Below, piece after piece: positions 8,723 through 16,976 of a DNA stretch of 16,976 bases; position 1 is the first letter of the stretch, and every line of letters begins with the position of its first letter. The notes under the pieces are model-generated. The model saw nothing but the letters and a program-made list of their open reading frames with translations, had not been told where the DNA came from and ran no database searches. The DNA comes from Pyropia haitanensis (Eukaryota > Rhodophyta > Bangiophyceae > Bangiales > Bangiaceae), in the NCBI GenBank assembly GCA_008729055.1, contig SDUX01000174.1, positions 1-16,976 on the forward strand, written 5' to 3'. Made by a program: the position numbers and the translations under genes.

Positions 8723-8767
8723 ATGCAAGCATGGCGAAACGCAAAACGCCAGAAAAATTGCAAGCAT
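8723..8767. promoter_or_regulatory. Two operator-like sites ATGC-AA-GCAT / TTGC-AA-GCAT upstream of the sodium channel
   Basis: A 15-nt repeat (AAAAAATGCAAGCAT at 8718-8732, AAAAATTGCAAGCAT at 8753-8767) occurs twice with centres 35 bp apart. The core of each is a short inverted repeat. Both lie 26-70 bp upstream of the channel ATG, a position suited to regulator binding. Confidence 0.3.
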
Positions 8768-8777
8768 CGGCACGAGA

Positions 8778-8792
8778 CGCTACCAACTGAGC
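8778..8792 (-). other. tRNA D-arm-like fragment
   Basis: On the minus strand this reads GCTCAGTTGGTAGCG, identical to a common bacterial tRNA D-arm. There is no matching acceptor stem, anticodon stem or T-arm around it, so it is at best a remnant. It abuts the start codon of the sodium-channel gene. Confidence 0.3.
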
Positions 8793-9617
8793 ATGAGTAT
8801 AGATGATCTGGAACTTTTGCGGGGAAATCCGACTGTCGCTCCGTGGAGGATTCGGCTGGCGGAGAGGGTAGAGTCGAAGCCTGTTCAGCATTTCATACTC
8901 GCAGTGATTCTTGTAAACGCAGTGGTTCTCGGCCTCTACATTGATCCTACCGTCCTTGAGAAATACGATCCGGTGTTTCATTTAATTGATGTGATCTGTC
9001 TCGTGATTTTTACGGTTGAAATCGCGATTAAGCTGGTTGCCTACCGTCTGCATTTCTTTAAGAGCGGTTGGAATATTTTTGATCTCCTCGTCGTCGGAAT
9101 TGCACTGATTCCCGGAAACGGGGCGCTGTCGGTTCTGCGGACTCTTCGGGTGCTGCGTGTCCTGCGGGTTCTCACGGTAGTGCCGAGCTTACGACGCGTT
9201 GTTGCGGCCTTCATCCATGCGATTCCCGGCCTAGGAAGCGTGGTCGCGGTAATGGCAATTTTCTTTTATGCCGCCTCTGTCATGGCGGTCGGGTTTTTCG
9301 GAGAGACATTTCCGGATTGGTTCGGGAGCGTCGGGGAAAGTCTCTATACGCTGTTCCAGATCATGACTCTGGAAAGTTGGTCTATGGGCATTGTTCGTCC
9401 CGTGATGGAGGCGCATCCGCATGCCTGGGCGTTTTTTGTCCCCTTTATCATTCTCGCAACTTTCACGATTCTAAATTTGTTCATTGGAATCATCGTGTCG
9501 ACGATGCAGGAGCTTGCTGTGCTGCCGGATCCAGATGAAGCGAATCCTGAAACAATTGAACTGCTCACGCGAATCGAACAGGATCTCGCTGAGTTGCGAC
9601 GGCAGATGCGAAAGTGA
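8793..9617 (+). CDS. Bacterial voltage-gated sodium channel (NaChBac/NavAb family)
   Basis: This is an intact 274-aa ion transport protein; tetramers form a voltage-opened Na+ channel in the cytoplasmic membrane. ATG 8793 is chosen over an upstream in-frame alternative start at 8712 because it begins right before the family's usual N-terminus. S1 is at about 33-51, S2-S3 at about 62-105, and the S4 sensor LRTLRVLRVLRVL has arginines every third residue (116, 119, 122, 125). The S5-pore-S6 unit has selectivity filter TLESWSM (192-198), identical to NavAb. S6 ends in LNLFIGIIVSTMQE. The C-terminal tail (ETIELLTRIEQDLAELRRQM) is the typical tetramer coiled coil. It is monocistronic. Such channels are common in marine and alkaliphilic bacteria, linked to motility, pH and Na+ homeostasis. 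Confidence 0.95.
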   Translation: MSIDDLELLRGNPTVAPWRIRLAERVESKPVQHFILAVILVNAVVLGLYIDPTVLEKYDPVFHLIDVICLVIFTVEIAIKLVAYRLHFFKSGWNIFDLLVVGIALIPGNGALSVLRTLRVLRVLRVLTVVPSLRRVVAAFIHAIPGLGSVVAVMAIFFYAASVMAVGFFGETFPDWFGSVGESLYTLFQIMTLESWSMGIVRPVMEAHPHAWAFFVPFIILATFTILNLFIGIIVSTMQELAVLPDPDEANPETIELLTRIEQDLAELRRQMRK

Positions 9618-9958
9618 TGCCAGGGAAAAAACGAAGGGTTTCTCTGTTTTCATCCGCTTGAATGTTTTGACCACACCCCTCCTCGAGAGCCGGGGTGAGA
9701 CTGGCGTCTACTTCATTGATACAGGGACACCCGTTATCCATCAGCACCAAAGGATGCGGGCTCTGCCCTCGACTTCGAGAGACGCACGTTTTCCATGCGG
9801 AAGTGTCTGTTCGTTGGATATGGGGGCTCACCTCCCCGGCCGGATCGTATCAGGTTGCTTTTTGGAAAGCTCCACCATAGTTCAGTTGTTGATGCGGATT
9901 CTCTGCCTCGCCCCTTCCCGGGCGCACCCCCGTTAACCACTGACTCGTTATCACCGGA
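9618..9958. other. Intergenic region without a supported gene
   Basis: About 340 bp hold no convincing ORF on either strand; all candidates have gene-unlike composition. One weak hairpin, CACCCC/GGGGTG (9674-9679 with 9692-9697), lies about 60 bp after the channel gene but lacks a U-tract. Confidence 0.5.
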
Positions 9959-10444
9959 ATGACTTCTGAGCTTTTTCCATTTCTTGCGATTTTCTCCCTA
10001 GCGACTCTGATTTTTTTCGCTGTCGTCTTCTACGTGTTCCGTTTCGTAGTGAAACGATCTCGACGAGCGAAGGCAGAAATAAGAGCCGCTTTCCCCGAAT
10101 TGATTGACGCAGGGTTCCAGTTTGAAACACCTGCGAGTTTGTTTGCACCGGTTTTGAGCTGCCTCCTCTCGAATGGAGTCAAGGTAAGCTTTCACTTTCG
10201 AATTCCCGGACGCGGATATACCGGCAGACTGCGATGCGACAGGGTTCAAGTGTGGATGATTCAATTGACTGGTCAGCTTGATGGAAAGGGGCGCCGGTTC
10301 CTTGAGATCTGCGATATCGCGGGTGGAAACATTGTATTCCAGAGTGAAGGCCGAATCCAATGGCAACCTGATGGATCAGATCAGAAAGGACAAGCCGACA
10401 GATTTATGGCGTTGGTAAAAGATGCGGGGGCAGTTTTGATTTGA
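9959..10444 (+). CDS. Uncharacterised membrane-anchored protein (161 aa)
   Basis: This is an uninterrupted ORF from ATG 9959. An N-terminal membrane helix (FPFLAIFSLATLIFFAVVFYVF, about 6-27) is followed by a basic stop-transfer stretch (KRSRRAK). About 125 soluble residues follow, mixing beta-like segments (KVSFHFRIPGRGYTGRLRC, NIVFQSEGRIQW), which suggests a small beta-rich domain. The topology predicts that the soluble part is cytoplasmic. I do not recognise the family. It stands alone between the sodium channel and the sulfatase locus, 180 bp before the latter. Confidence 0.65.
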   Translation: MTSELFPFLAIFSLATLIFFAVVFYVFRFVVKRSRRAKAEIRAAFPELIDAGFQFETPASLFAPVLSCLLSNGVKVSFHFRIPGRGYTGRLRCDRVQVWMIQLTGQLDGKGRRFLEICDIAGGNIVFQSEGRIQWQPDGSDQKGQADRFMALVKDAGAVLI

Positions 10445-10475
10445 AAAATGCCGCCAAGTTACCGTGCTATCCCAG

Positions 10476-10521
10476 CAAACGCTGCGACTTGTATCCCGCA
10501 GGCGCTGTGACGTGTATTCCG
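10476..10521 (+). repeat. Imperfect tandem 23-nt repeat upstream of the sulfatase-GH127 gene
   Basis: Units at 10476-10498 and 10499-10521 match at 18 of 23 positions and share CGCTGNGACNTGTATNCCG. A more degenerate third copy may precede them (10453-10475). They lie 105-150 bp upstream of the sulfatase start. They could be regulator sites or part of a dispersed intergenic repeat family. Confidence 0.4.
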
Positions 10522-10625
10522 AGAATGAAGTGTGTGGGATTGCGTTGTTCGGTTACTCAATAGTTTTGTCCGAAACCTTAAAGGGCGCCGATTGAATTCG
10601 GGAAGGCATCGTCGAGGCTCAGGTA

Positions 10626-13600
10626 ATGGCTCGTACCACTCTTTTCGAGTTTCCCAGGATCCCGTTCGCAGCCGCAGCGTTTCTCGCTGTCGGATTTTTC
10701 AAAGTATTGGCTGTTTCTGCTCCGGAAAACCCCGATTTCCTGTTCTTTCTTACCGACGATATTTCGGCCGAGGATCTCTCGGTTTACCGGGAAAGCGGGT
10801 TCCAGCTTCCGAATCTCGAACGTCTCGCCAAACGAGGCTTGGTATTTGAGAATTTCTATGTCGCAACGAGCAGTTGCAGTCCGAGTCGTTCCTCTTTCAT
10901 CACAGGGCGTTACCCCCACAACCATGGAGCTCCCGAGCTGCACCAGCCGCTTCCGCTCGGACAGGTGATGTTTCCGGCTGTTCTGCAGCGAGCCGGCTAT
11001 TACACCGCTCTCGCGGGAAAGAATCACATGGGACCTCAACCGGAAAGACATGCCTTTACCAAGGTATTTCACGGGGAGGGAGTCAGTCGCAGCGAGGATT
11101 GGGTCGAGATTTACGAAGCCCGACCGAAAGATAAACCCTGCTTTCTCTGGCTGGCCTCCGATGATGCCCACCGGGACTGGCAGGTGGACAAGGATTTTCA
11201 TCGTCCGAACTCCAAGACTTTCGAGGTTCCTCCCTACCTCTTCGACGATGCCGCGACCCGTGAAGATCTTGCCGGGTATCATGCCGAAGTCCGCCGAACC
11301 GATTTCTATCTCGGGGAACTGCTCGATGCAGTGGATCGTTCCGGGCGCGCTGATTCGACCTATCTGATTTACACGAGCGACAACGGAAGACCTTTTCCCC
11401 GGTCGAAAACCCATCTCTTCGACTCAGGAACACGGGTTCCTTTTCTCATTTCCGGCCCGGGCATTCCCGCAGGGACGCGAACGAAAACACTGGCGAGTGC
11501 AATTGATCTCGCCGCTACGATTTGTGAGCTGGCCGGAACGGAGTCCCCGCGGCAGAAACGGTTTCAAGGCCCCTCTATGGCGGAGGTTCTCAGGAGCCCG
11601 TCGAAATCGCACCGGGATCTCATTTTTGCAGAGAGAAACTGGCATGTCAGCCCCGCTCATGAACGAATGGTTCGGGAGGGGCCGTGGGTCTACATTCGGA
11701 ACGGATGGATAGAAAATCGCTCAATCGGTCCGGAGTCGGACGGTCGATTTCCTGCGGGTCGCGCCCTTGAGGAAGCCGTCAAAGCGGGACGAGCGGCACC
11801 CTACCAACTATTCCTTCACGATTTTCCCCGTCCCACCGAACAACTTTTCCACGTGGGACGGGATCCCAATCAACTCGAAAATCTTGCGGTCGATGACAAC
11901 TATGAATCTGTGCTTTCGCGTCTGCGAGACCACCTGATCACCTGGCAATCCGACACCGGTGACTCCCTCCCTTCACTGTCCTCGCAGCAGGGGCGGAAGA
12001 GGGCTGAACGAACGCAACCGGGCGGAGAGAATCAGGCTCAGGAACGTAATCATCCCGGCCCAATCCACTCGGCCAAAACAATCTTTCTTCCGTTACCGGA
12101 TGAAGAAGAGCCCGGAGTCCGATTCGATTGGGGAAAGCTGAAGGGCCCACGATACGAGGTTCTCGCCCCCGGAGCCGTCGAACCGCGCGGCTGGCTACGC
12201 GAGCAGCTCGAAACACAGGCTCGAGGCCTCACCGGGAATTTGGATACCGCCTACGAGTCAGTCATCGGAGAGCGAAACGGTTGGCTGGGCGGAGATGGAG
12301 ACGGTTGGGAGCGCGGGCCGTATTGGATTGACGGGCTGCTCCCCCTCGCCCACCAGCTCGGAGATGAAGTGTTGCTCGCAAAAGCAAATCGCTGGATCGA
12401 ATGGACACTCGAAAACCAGCGGGAAGACGGCTACCTCGGCCCCATTCCTTTCGAGACCGCCCCCGATCCGGAACCGGGGCTTCAAAAAGATCGGCGTCGT
12501 GACTGGTGGCCCAAAATGGTGATGCTTAAAATCCTGCAGCAACACTATCTCGCGACCGGCGATGCACGGGTAATCGATTGCCTGACCCGCTACTTTCGTT
12601 ACCAGCGGGAGGAACTTCCGAAGACTCCCCTCGGTCATTGGTCCTACTGGGCCACCCGGAGGGCGGGAGACAACATTCAGGTGGTTCACTGGCTCTACAG
12701 TATCACCAGGGATGAGAATCTTCTTGAGCTCTCTGATCTGCTGATCAAACAGGGCTACCCCTGGACCGACGATTTCCGCGAAGGGACAAAAGTTGAACAG
12801 TTTCGGTTCTCTTCCTACCACGGCACAAGTCGGGGGTATCACTGCGTGAATCTTGCCCATGCTCTGAAAACCCCTGTTCTGGAATGGCAACGCGACGGGG
12901 ATGAGAATCGTATCGAAGCCCTCGAGCGGGGCATTTCTCTGATCCGGAAACACCACGGTCAGCCCCACAGTCTCTGGGGAGGAGACGAAGGCATGCACGG
13001 TACCGGACCGAATCGCGGCTCCGAGTTCTGCACTGCTTCGGAGGCTCTCTTTTCTCTCGCGGGGAACTTTGCCGTTACAGGGCGGGTCGACTTCGCAGAT
13101 TGGTCGGACAGGATCGCGCACAATGTGCTCCGCACACAAGCCAACGAGTCCTTCACCCGGCGCCAGTATTTCCAGCAGGCCAACCAGATCGATTGCTCCA
13201 TCGGGGAACATCCTTTCGTTAATCACTACCGTGATGCGAATGTGTTTGGATTATTGTCAGGATATCCCTGCTGCACCTGCAATATGCACCAGGCGTGGCC
13301 CAAATTCACGAGTCACCTCTGGATGAAGTCACCCGACGGAGGTGTCGCAGCTCATTCCTATGCGCCTTCCTTGATGCGTTTTTTCCGTGGAACAAAAGGA
13401 TATTGCGATTGAAACAGAGACGGATTTCCCCCGAAGGGAAACTGTCTTGCTTCGGATTACAATGGCGCCTGATGAAACTGCTGAATTTCCTGTTCATCTG
13501 CGTATCCCCGGTTGGTCGAGAGGGGCGACGATTGAGCTGTTCGATGATACCGTCTATTTTCCGGAGGCGGGAACCATGGCGATCCTGGAGCGCGAATGGA

Positions 13601-14042
13601 AAAATGGAGACGAAATTCAACTGTATCTCCCTCAGGAGGTCCGAATTTCCCGCGGGCATCTCAATGCAGCTTCGGTCCATGTCGGTCCTCTGCTGTTCGC
13701 TCTACCTGTGTCCGGAAATGATTTCGAATCAGAGGAGGAACAAGTGACAGAGATTCGAAAAGATCCGGAAGGAGCGCCCTGGAATTTGCCCTGTTTGAGA
13801 ACGATTTTTCACCACGCCCGCGGCGTCTCGCAAAATTCGAATTGTACTACACTGACGAAGGGCAGCCCCGTATCTCCTGCTACGGGGTGCAGCAACCGCG
13901 CTGGACCACCTATCACAACGAGTCGGGACCTCTCCCACTGAGTCCGGCTGCTTTTCCCGAAGGGAATAAACCCGAGAAGATCGAACTGATCCCCTATGCC
14001 GACACCCGACTGCGGATCAGCGTATTTCCGACGGTTGACTGA
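10626..14042 (+). CDS. Fusion: S1 sulfatase (S1_8-like) + GH127/DUF1680 glycoside hydrolase; frameshifted near the 3' end
   Basis: This is an exported two-domain enzyme. It has a signal peptide at residues 1-31 (FAAAAFLAVGFFKVLAVSA). The sulfatase domain (about 35-446) has metal ligands Asp44-Asp45, the formylglycine site CSPSR (Cys84), GKNHMG (132-137), and SDNG...KTHLFDSGTRVP (251-272), resembling heparan-N-sulfatase-like S1_8. A polar linker (about 447-505) leads to a GH127-like domain with zinc/catalytic residues Glu800 and Cys802 (SEFCTASE) and Cys882-Cys883 (GYPCCTCNMH). The frame is open for 928 codons through both domains and there is no second signal peptide. The C-terminal beta region then needs a shift at T6 13379-13384 (VEQKDIAIETETDFP, FPVHLRIPGWSRG) and another near 13780-13788, reading to TGA 14040-14042 (ELIPYADTRLRISVFP). 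GH127 members include beta-L-arabinofuranosidases. The sulfatase needs an FGly-generating enzyme encoded elsewhere. Confidence 0.85.
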
Positions 14043-16976
14043 CGGGATTTTGCCCCGCTTTTTCGATGCGCCAATTATTCCTATCGTCTTCTTTGCTCTA
14101 TCTACCGCCCTTCTTCTCTTCAGAGCAGACGCTGCTTCGGAGGGGGCGGAAGAACCGCCGAACATCATCGTCGTTTTCATCGACGACATGGGATACATCG
14201 ATCTTTCCTGTTTCGGTGGCACGCGTGCTACAACCGAGCACCTTGACCAACTCGCGGAGGAGGGAATCCGCTTTCGCAATTTCTACGTGAACTCGCCGAT
14301 TTGTTCTCCTTCGCGGGTTGCCCTGACAACCGGTCAGTATCCCTTCCGTTGGCGCATCAGTTCATTTCTAAACAATCGGGAGGACAACCGAAAGCGGGGC
14401 ATGGATCAATGGCTGGACCCAAAAGCTCCCATACTTGCCCGTGAGTTGCAGAAGAATGGCTACGCGACGGGACATTTCGGGAAATGGCACATGGGGGGGC
14501 AGCGCGATGTCGGGGAGGCACCGCTCATTTCCGAATACGGTTTTGATGAGAGCCTCACCAACTTTGAGGGGCTTGGTCCGCGTGTTCTCGGATTAAAAAA
14601 TGCTCATGACGGAAAAGAACCGAAACTTCACCACCTTGGTTCCGCAGCCCTTCCGACCGGTCCGGTCAGAAAGGTTGACCGCTCGTTTGTTACTCGAACG
14701 TTCGTCGATGGTGCGATTGATTTTCTTGACCGGGCTTCCCGAAAGGGGAAGCCGTTTTATCTCAACGTCTGGCCCGACGACGTGCACGGACCGTGGTTTC
14801 CACCGAAAGAGAAACGGGCCGCAACAGACGGCAGCAAACGGGAGCTTCACTACGCCGTTGTCGATGCGATGGATGAACAACTCGCACCGCTCTTTGATCG
14901 CATACGCGACGACGCAAAGCTGCGCGAAAACACTCTGATCATTGTTTGTTCTGACAACGGGCACGAGCATGGAGCTGGTCTTTCCGACCCGCTTCGAGGA
15001 GCAAAAACCTGGCTCTATGAGGGAGGGATCCGTTCCCTCTGATTGTCTGGGGCCCCGGTTTGCTCTCCGGGAATGCTGCGGGAACCACAAACGAAACTGC
15101 CATTTTTTCGGCTCTCGATCTAAACCGCTCGCTCTATGATATCACCGATACGACGGTTCCGGAGGGGGTGCTCCTCGACGGGCAGAGCGTTGCCGATACC
15201 ATTCTCGGGAAAAGACAAATCGGGCGAACAAAGCCGCTCTTCTTTCGCCGGCCCCCTGACCGTCCGGGATACATCGACGGAACCGATGAGGATAATCCCG
15301 ACCTCGCGGTTCGAAGTGGAAAGTGGAAGTTCCTGATCAATTACGACGGTTCCGATCCGCAGCTCTACAATCTCGATGTCGATATCTCTGAATCCGATAA
15401 CCTTGTTGAAAGTCATCCTGACATAGCGGAAAATTTGAAGAGGGAGATATGGAAATGGAATGCGACGATGCCGAAAGACGCCGGCGATCCAAAATACGGG
15501 AACGTCGACCCGCTACCGGAAACACATTTCGTTAATCCTATAGGAGAGGGGGCTGACCCATGGGTAATTCGCGCTTCCGAGAATGATCGATATCTATGGT
15601 GTTTTTCGGAGGGCAATCGAGCCATTGCGGTGCATGAGGGAGAAAACCTTACTGACCTGGGAAGGAAGCATATCGTCTGGGAGGCGCCTGAGGCCGGCCC
15701 TTTCTCTCAGCAAGTCTGGGCCCCGGAGTTGCATTACCTCGATGGGAGATACTACATCTATTTCGCCGCATCCGATGGGGAAAATCGCAACCACCTGGCC
15801 TACGTGTTGGAATCAAAAACAACTGACCCCCTCGGCGACTATGAATTGCACGGTCCGATGTCGACTGGTGAAGGAAGTGATGGTTGCTCTCCCAATCTTT
15901 GGGCGATTGACATGACCATTCTCGAATACGGTGGCAAAAGGTACGCTCTTTGGAGCGGATGGGATGAACTCGACAGCGACCGCCAGTATCTCTATATCGC
16001 CCCCATGGAATCCCTTGGAAACTCGCAGGGAAAAGGGTTCGCATATGTTCGAATGATGATTTCCCGTGGGAATATACCGAGGGTAACGGGCAGGGGCGTG
16101 GACTGAATGAAGCGCCTCAGGTGCTGCCTCACGAAGATCGCGTTCTTGTAACTTTTTCCTGCGGAGCATCCTGGCTCCCCACTTATCAGGTAGGGCTTCT
16201 CGAATTGATGGGTAGCGACCCGCTCGATCCGAAGTCCTGGCGAAAGCGGAACGAACCTGTTTTTCAATCATACGGTGACACGGTAGGGGTCGGCATTCCT
16301 GTGTCGTGACCTCCCCTGACGGGAAAGAATTCTGGCACGTCTACCATGCCAAACGCGACCGGAAACCCGGCTGGAGAAGAGGGATTTGCGTCCAGCCCTT
16401 CTACTTTACCAATGGGGAAGGGGATTTGGATTTTGGCAGACCTGCCGCTCCAGGGGCTTCGCTAAAACGACCGGGTGGCGAAAAGCAAACCCTTCCTTTA
16501 AGTGATTCAATTCGGATTGATCTAACCGAACCGGAAGCTGCCTATCGTTTCGCGCCATATGGTCACCACCAGCGAGTTCATTTCTCAGAACGGGGGGTGA
16601 CCCTGGGTGGTGAGCCATTTGATCCCGTAAACGACTTTCGATCGGGAGAAAAAGTGATTCTCCGGCTGGGTGTCCCCCGGGATTTTCAGGCGGAAACCAC
16701 TTTCCGGTTTCTGGATGAAAAGAAAAAATCAGCAGCCGGGATCCTGTTTCGAGTCACTGGTGCCGGGTTGGGGTTCGACAATCAGCGGGGATATTTTGCC
16801 GATCTCAACCTGAAAGGAATGTCCGTAAATCTCGGGTGCATGAATGGAGAGCGATATCGTCACCTCAAATCCAAACCGGTCAGCTTCGACCCCTCGCAGC
16901 CTCAGCGTCTTGGAGTTGCTGTTGCCGGCAGCTCCCTCACTGTCCGGCTCAACGGGAGAGATGTCTTCTCCATCGA
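13996..16976 (+). CDS. Fusion: S1 sulfatase + GH43 + C-terminal LamG/DUF1080-like domain; frameshifted, runs off the window
   Basis: This follows the GH127 fusion with an overlap (ATG 13996 or TTG 14035; ATG 14066 lies in another frame). The hydrophobic IIPIVFFALSTALLLFRADAA is a likely signal peptide. The sulfatase has FIDDMGY metal ligands, formylglycine site ICSPSR, FGKWHMGG and CSDNGHEHG. After a break near 15033 (FPLIVWGPG resumes in frame 3) it finishes with GKWKFLINYDG..LYNLDVD and, with almost no linker, enters GH43. The base Asp is in GADPWVI (codon 15555), then WAPELHYLDGRYYIYFA, Asp in WAIDMTI (15909), and the acid Glu in LNEAPQVL (16109) after a shift near 16015. Another shift near 16295 gives GVG.SCVVTSPDGKEFWHVYHA. 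A concanavalin-like domain (AGILFRVTGAG...RGYFADLNL) reaches the window end. GH43 includes alpha-L-arabinofuranosidases and xylosidases; the exact specificity is unknown. Confidence 0.8.

Noticed and set aside
8568..8981. Minus-strand ORF of 137 codons across the channel leader
   Set aside because: It contains the strong minus-strand terminator and overlaps the 5' end of a clear sodium-channel gene; its composition is not protein-like.
9484..9936. 150-codon plus-strand ORF overlapping the end of the channel gene
   Set aside because: Out of frame with the channel's conserved C-terminus, rich in Arg/Cys/Ser, and without a credible start.
10578..11414. 278-codon open frame on the minus strand
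   Set aside because: It is antisense to the sulfatase domain with its CSPSR site; a shadow of biased codon usage.
12258..13226. 322-codon open frame on the minus strand
   Set aside because: It is fully antisense to the GH127 domain, which carries conserved catalytic residues on the plus strand; the antisense product has no recognisable motif.
13379..13384. Programmed frameshifting at T6 within the GH127 region
   Set aside because: No stimulatory hairpin or Shine-Dalgarno-like element is evident, and similar breaks occur in unrelated genes here, so an indel error is simpler.

Overview
The window looks like chromosomal DNA from a polysaccharide-degrading, probably marine member of the Verrucomicrobiota (Opitutia/Puniceicoccales-like) or a related PVC lineage. 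This is inference from gene content: secreted S1 sulfatases joined to glycoside hydrolases, an SHD1 domain joined to a LamG/DUF1080-type domain (an architecture common in PVC bacteria), a NavAb-type sodium channel, a COG3178 sugar kinase and moderate GC content by eye. I see no rRNA, intact tRNA, CRISPR array, transposase or phage gene.

Layout. 1-1404 (+): 3' part of an O-antigen ligase/polymerase with a C-terminal TPR-like domain. 1407-2409 (-): metallo-beta-lactamase-fold hydrolase of the NAPE-PLD type. 2573-3555 (+): AmgK-like kinase, followed 7 nt later by a small conserved-looking ORF (3563-3847, +). 3854-4698 (-): secreted SHD1 + LamG/DUF1080 protein with a recognisable promoter and operator-like sites. 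4986-5027: strong terminator of a P-II gene (5053-5405, -). 5583-7004 (+): sigma-54 activator, divergent from the P-II gene. 7014-7739 (-): short cytosolic histidine-kinase-like protein. 7840-8571 (-): secreted YkuD-type protein. 8572-8792: intergenic region with a minus-strand terminator, operator-like repeats and a tRNA-D-arm-like fragment. 8793-9617 (+): voltage-gated sodium channel. 9959-10444 (+): unknown membrane-anchored protein. 10626-14042 (+): sulfatase-GH127 fusion. About 14 kb to the right edge (+): sulfatase-GH43-LamG fusion, open at the end.

Two themes stand out. First, two consecutive genes each join an N-terminal FGly-type sulfatase to a C-terminal glycoside hydrolase of an arabinofuranosidase-type family (GH127, then GH43). 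This suggests a small locus in which desulfation and glycosidic cleavage are physically coupled, possibly on a sulfated arabinose-containing glycan. Second, the NtrC-like activator beside the P-II gene has lost the receiver phospho-acceptor Asp (Asn instead) and the conserved Lys (Ala). The neighbouring kinase-like protein has lost the acidic residue after its His and the DxGxG G1 box. This looks like a P-II-associated NtrB/NtrC-like pair that no longer uses a standard phosphorelay.

Quality caveat. Many genes at both ends are interrupted by single-base frame changes, often in homopolymers (T6, G3, C runs). Catalytic motifs are intact on both sides of the breaks. About 5.4-13.4 kb reads cleanly. 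I read most breaks as sequencing or assembly indels rather than old decay, but sequence alone cannot prove it. Spans given for broken genes are for the reconstructed locus.
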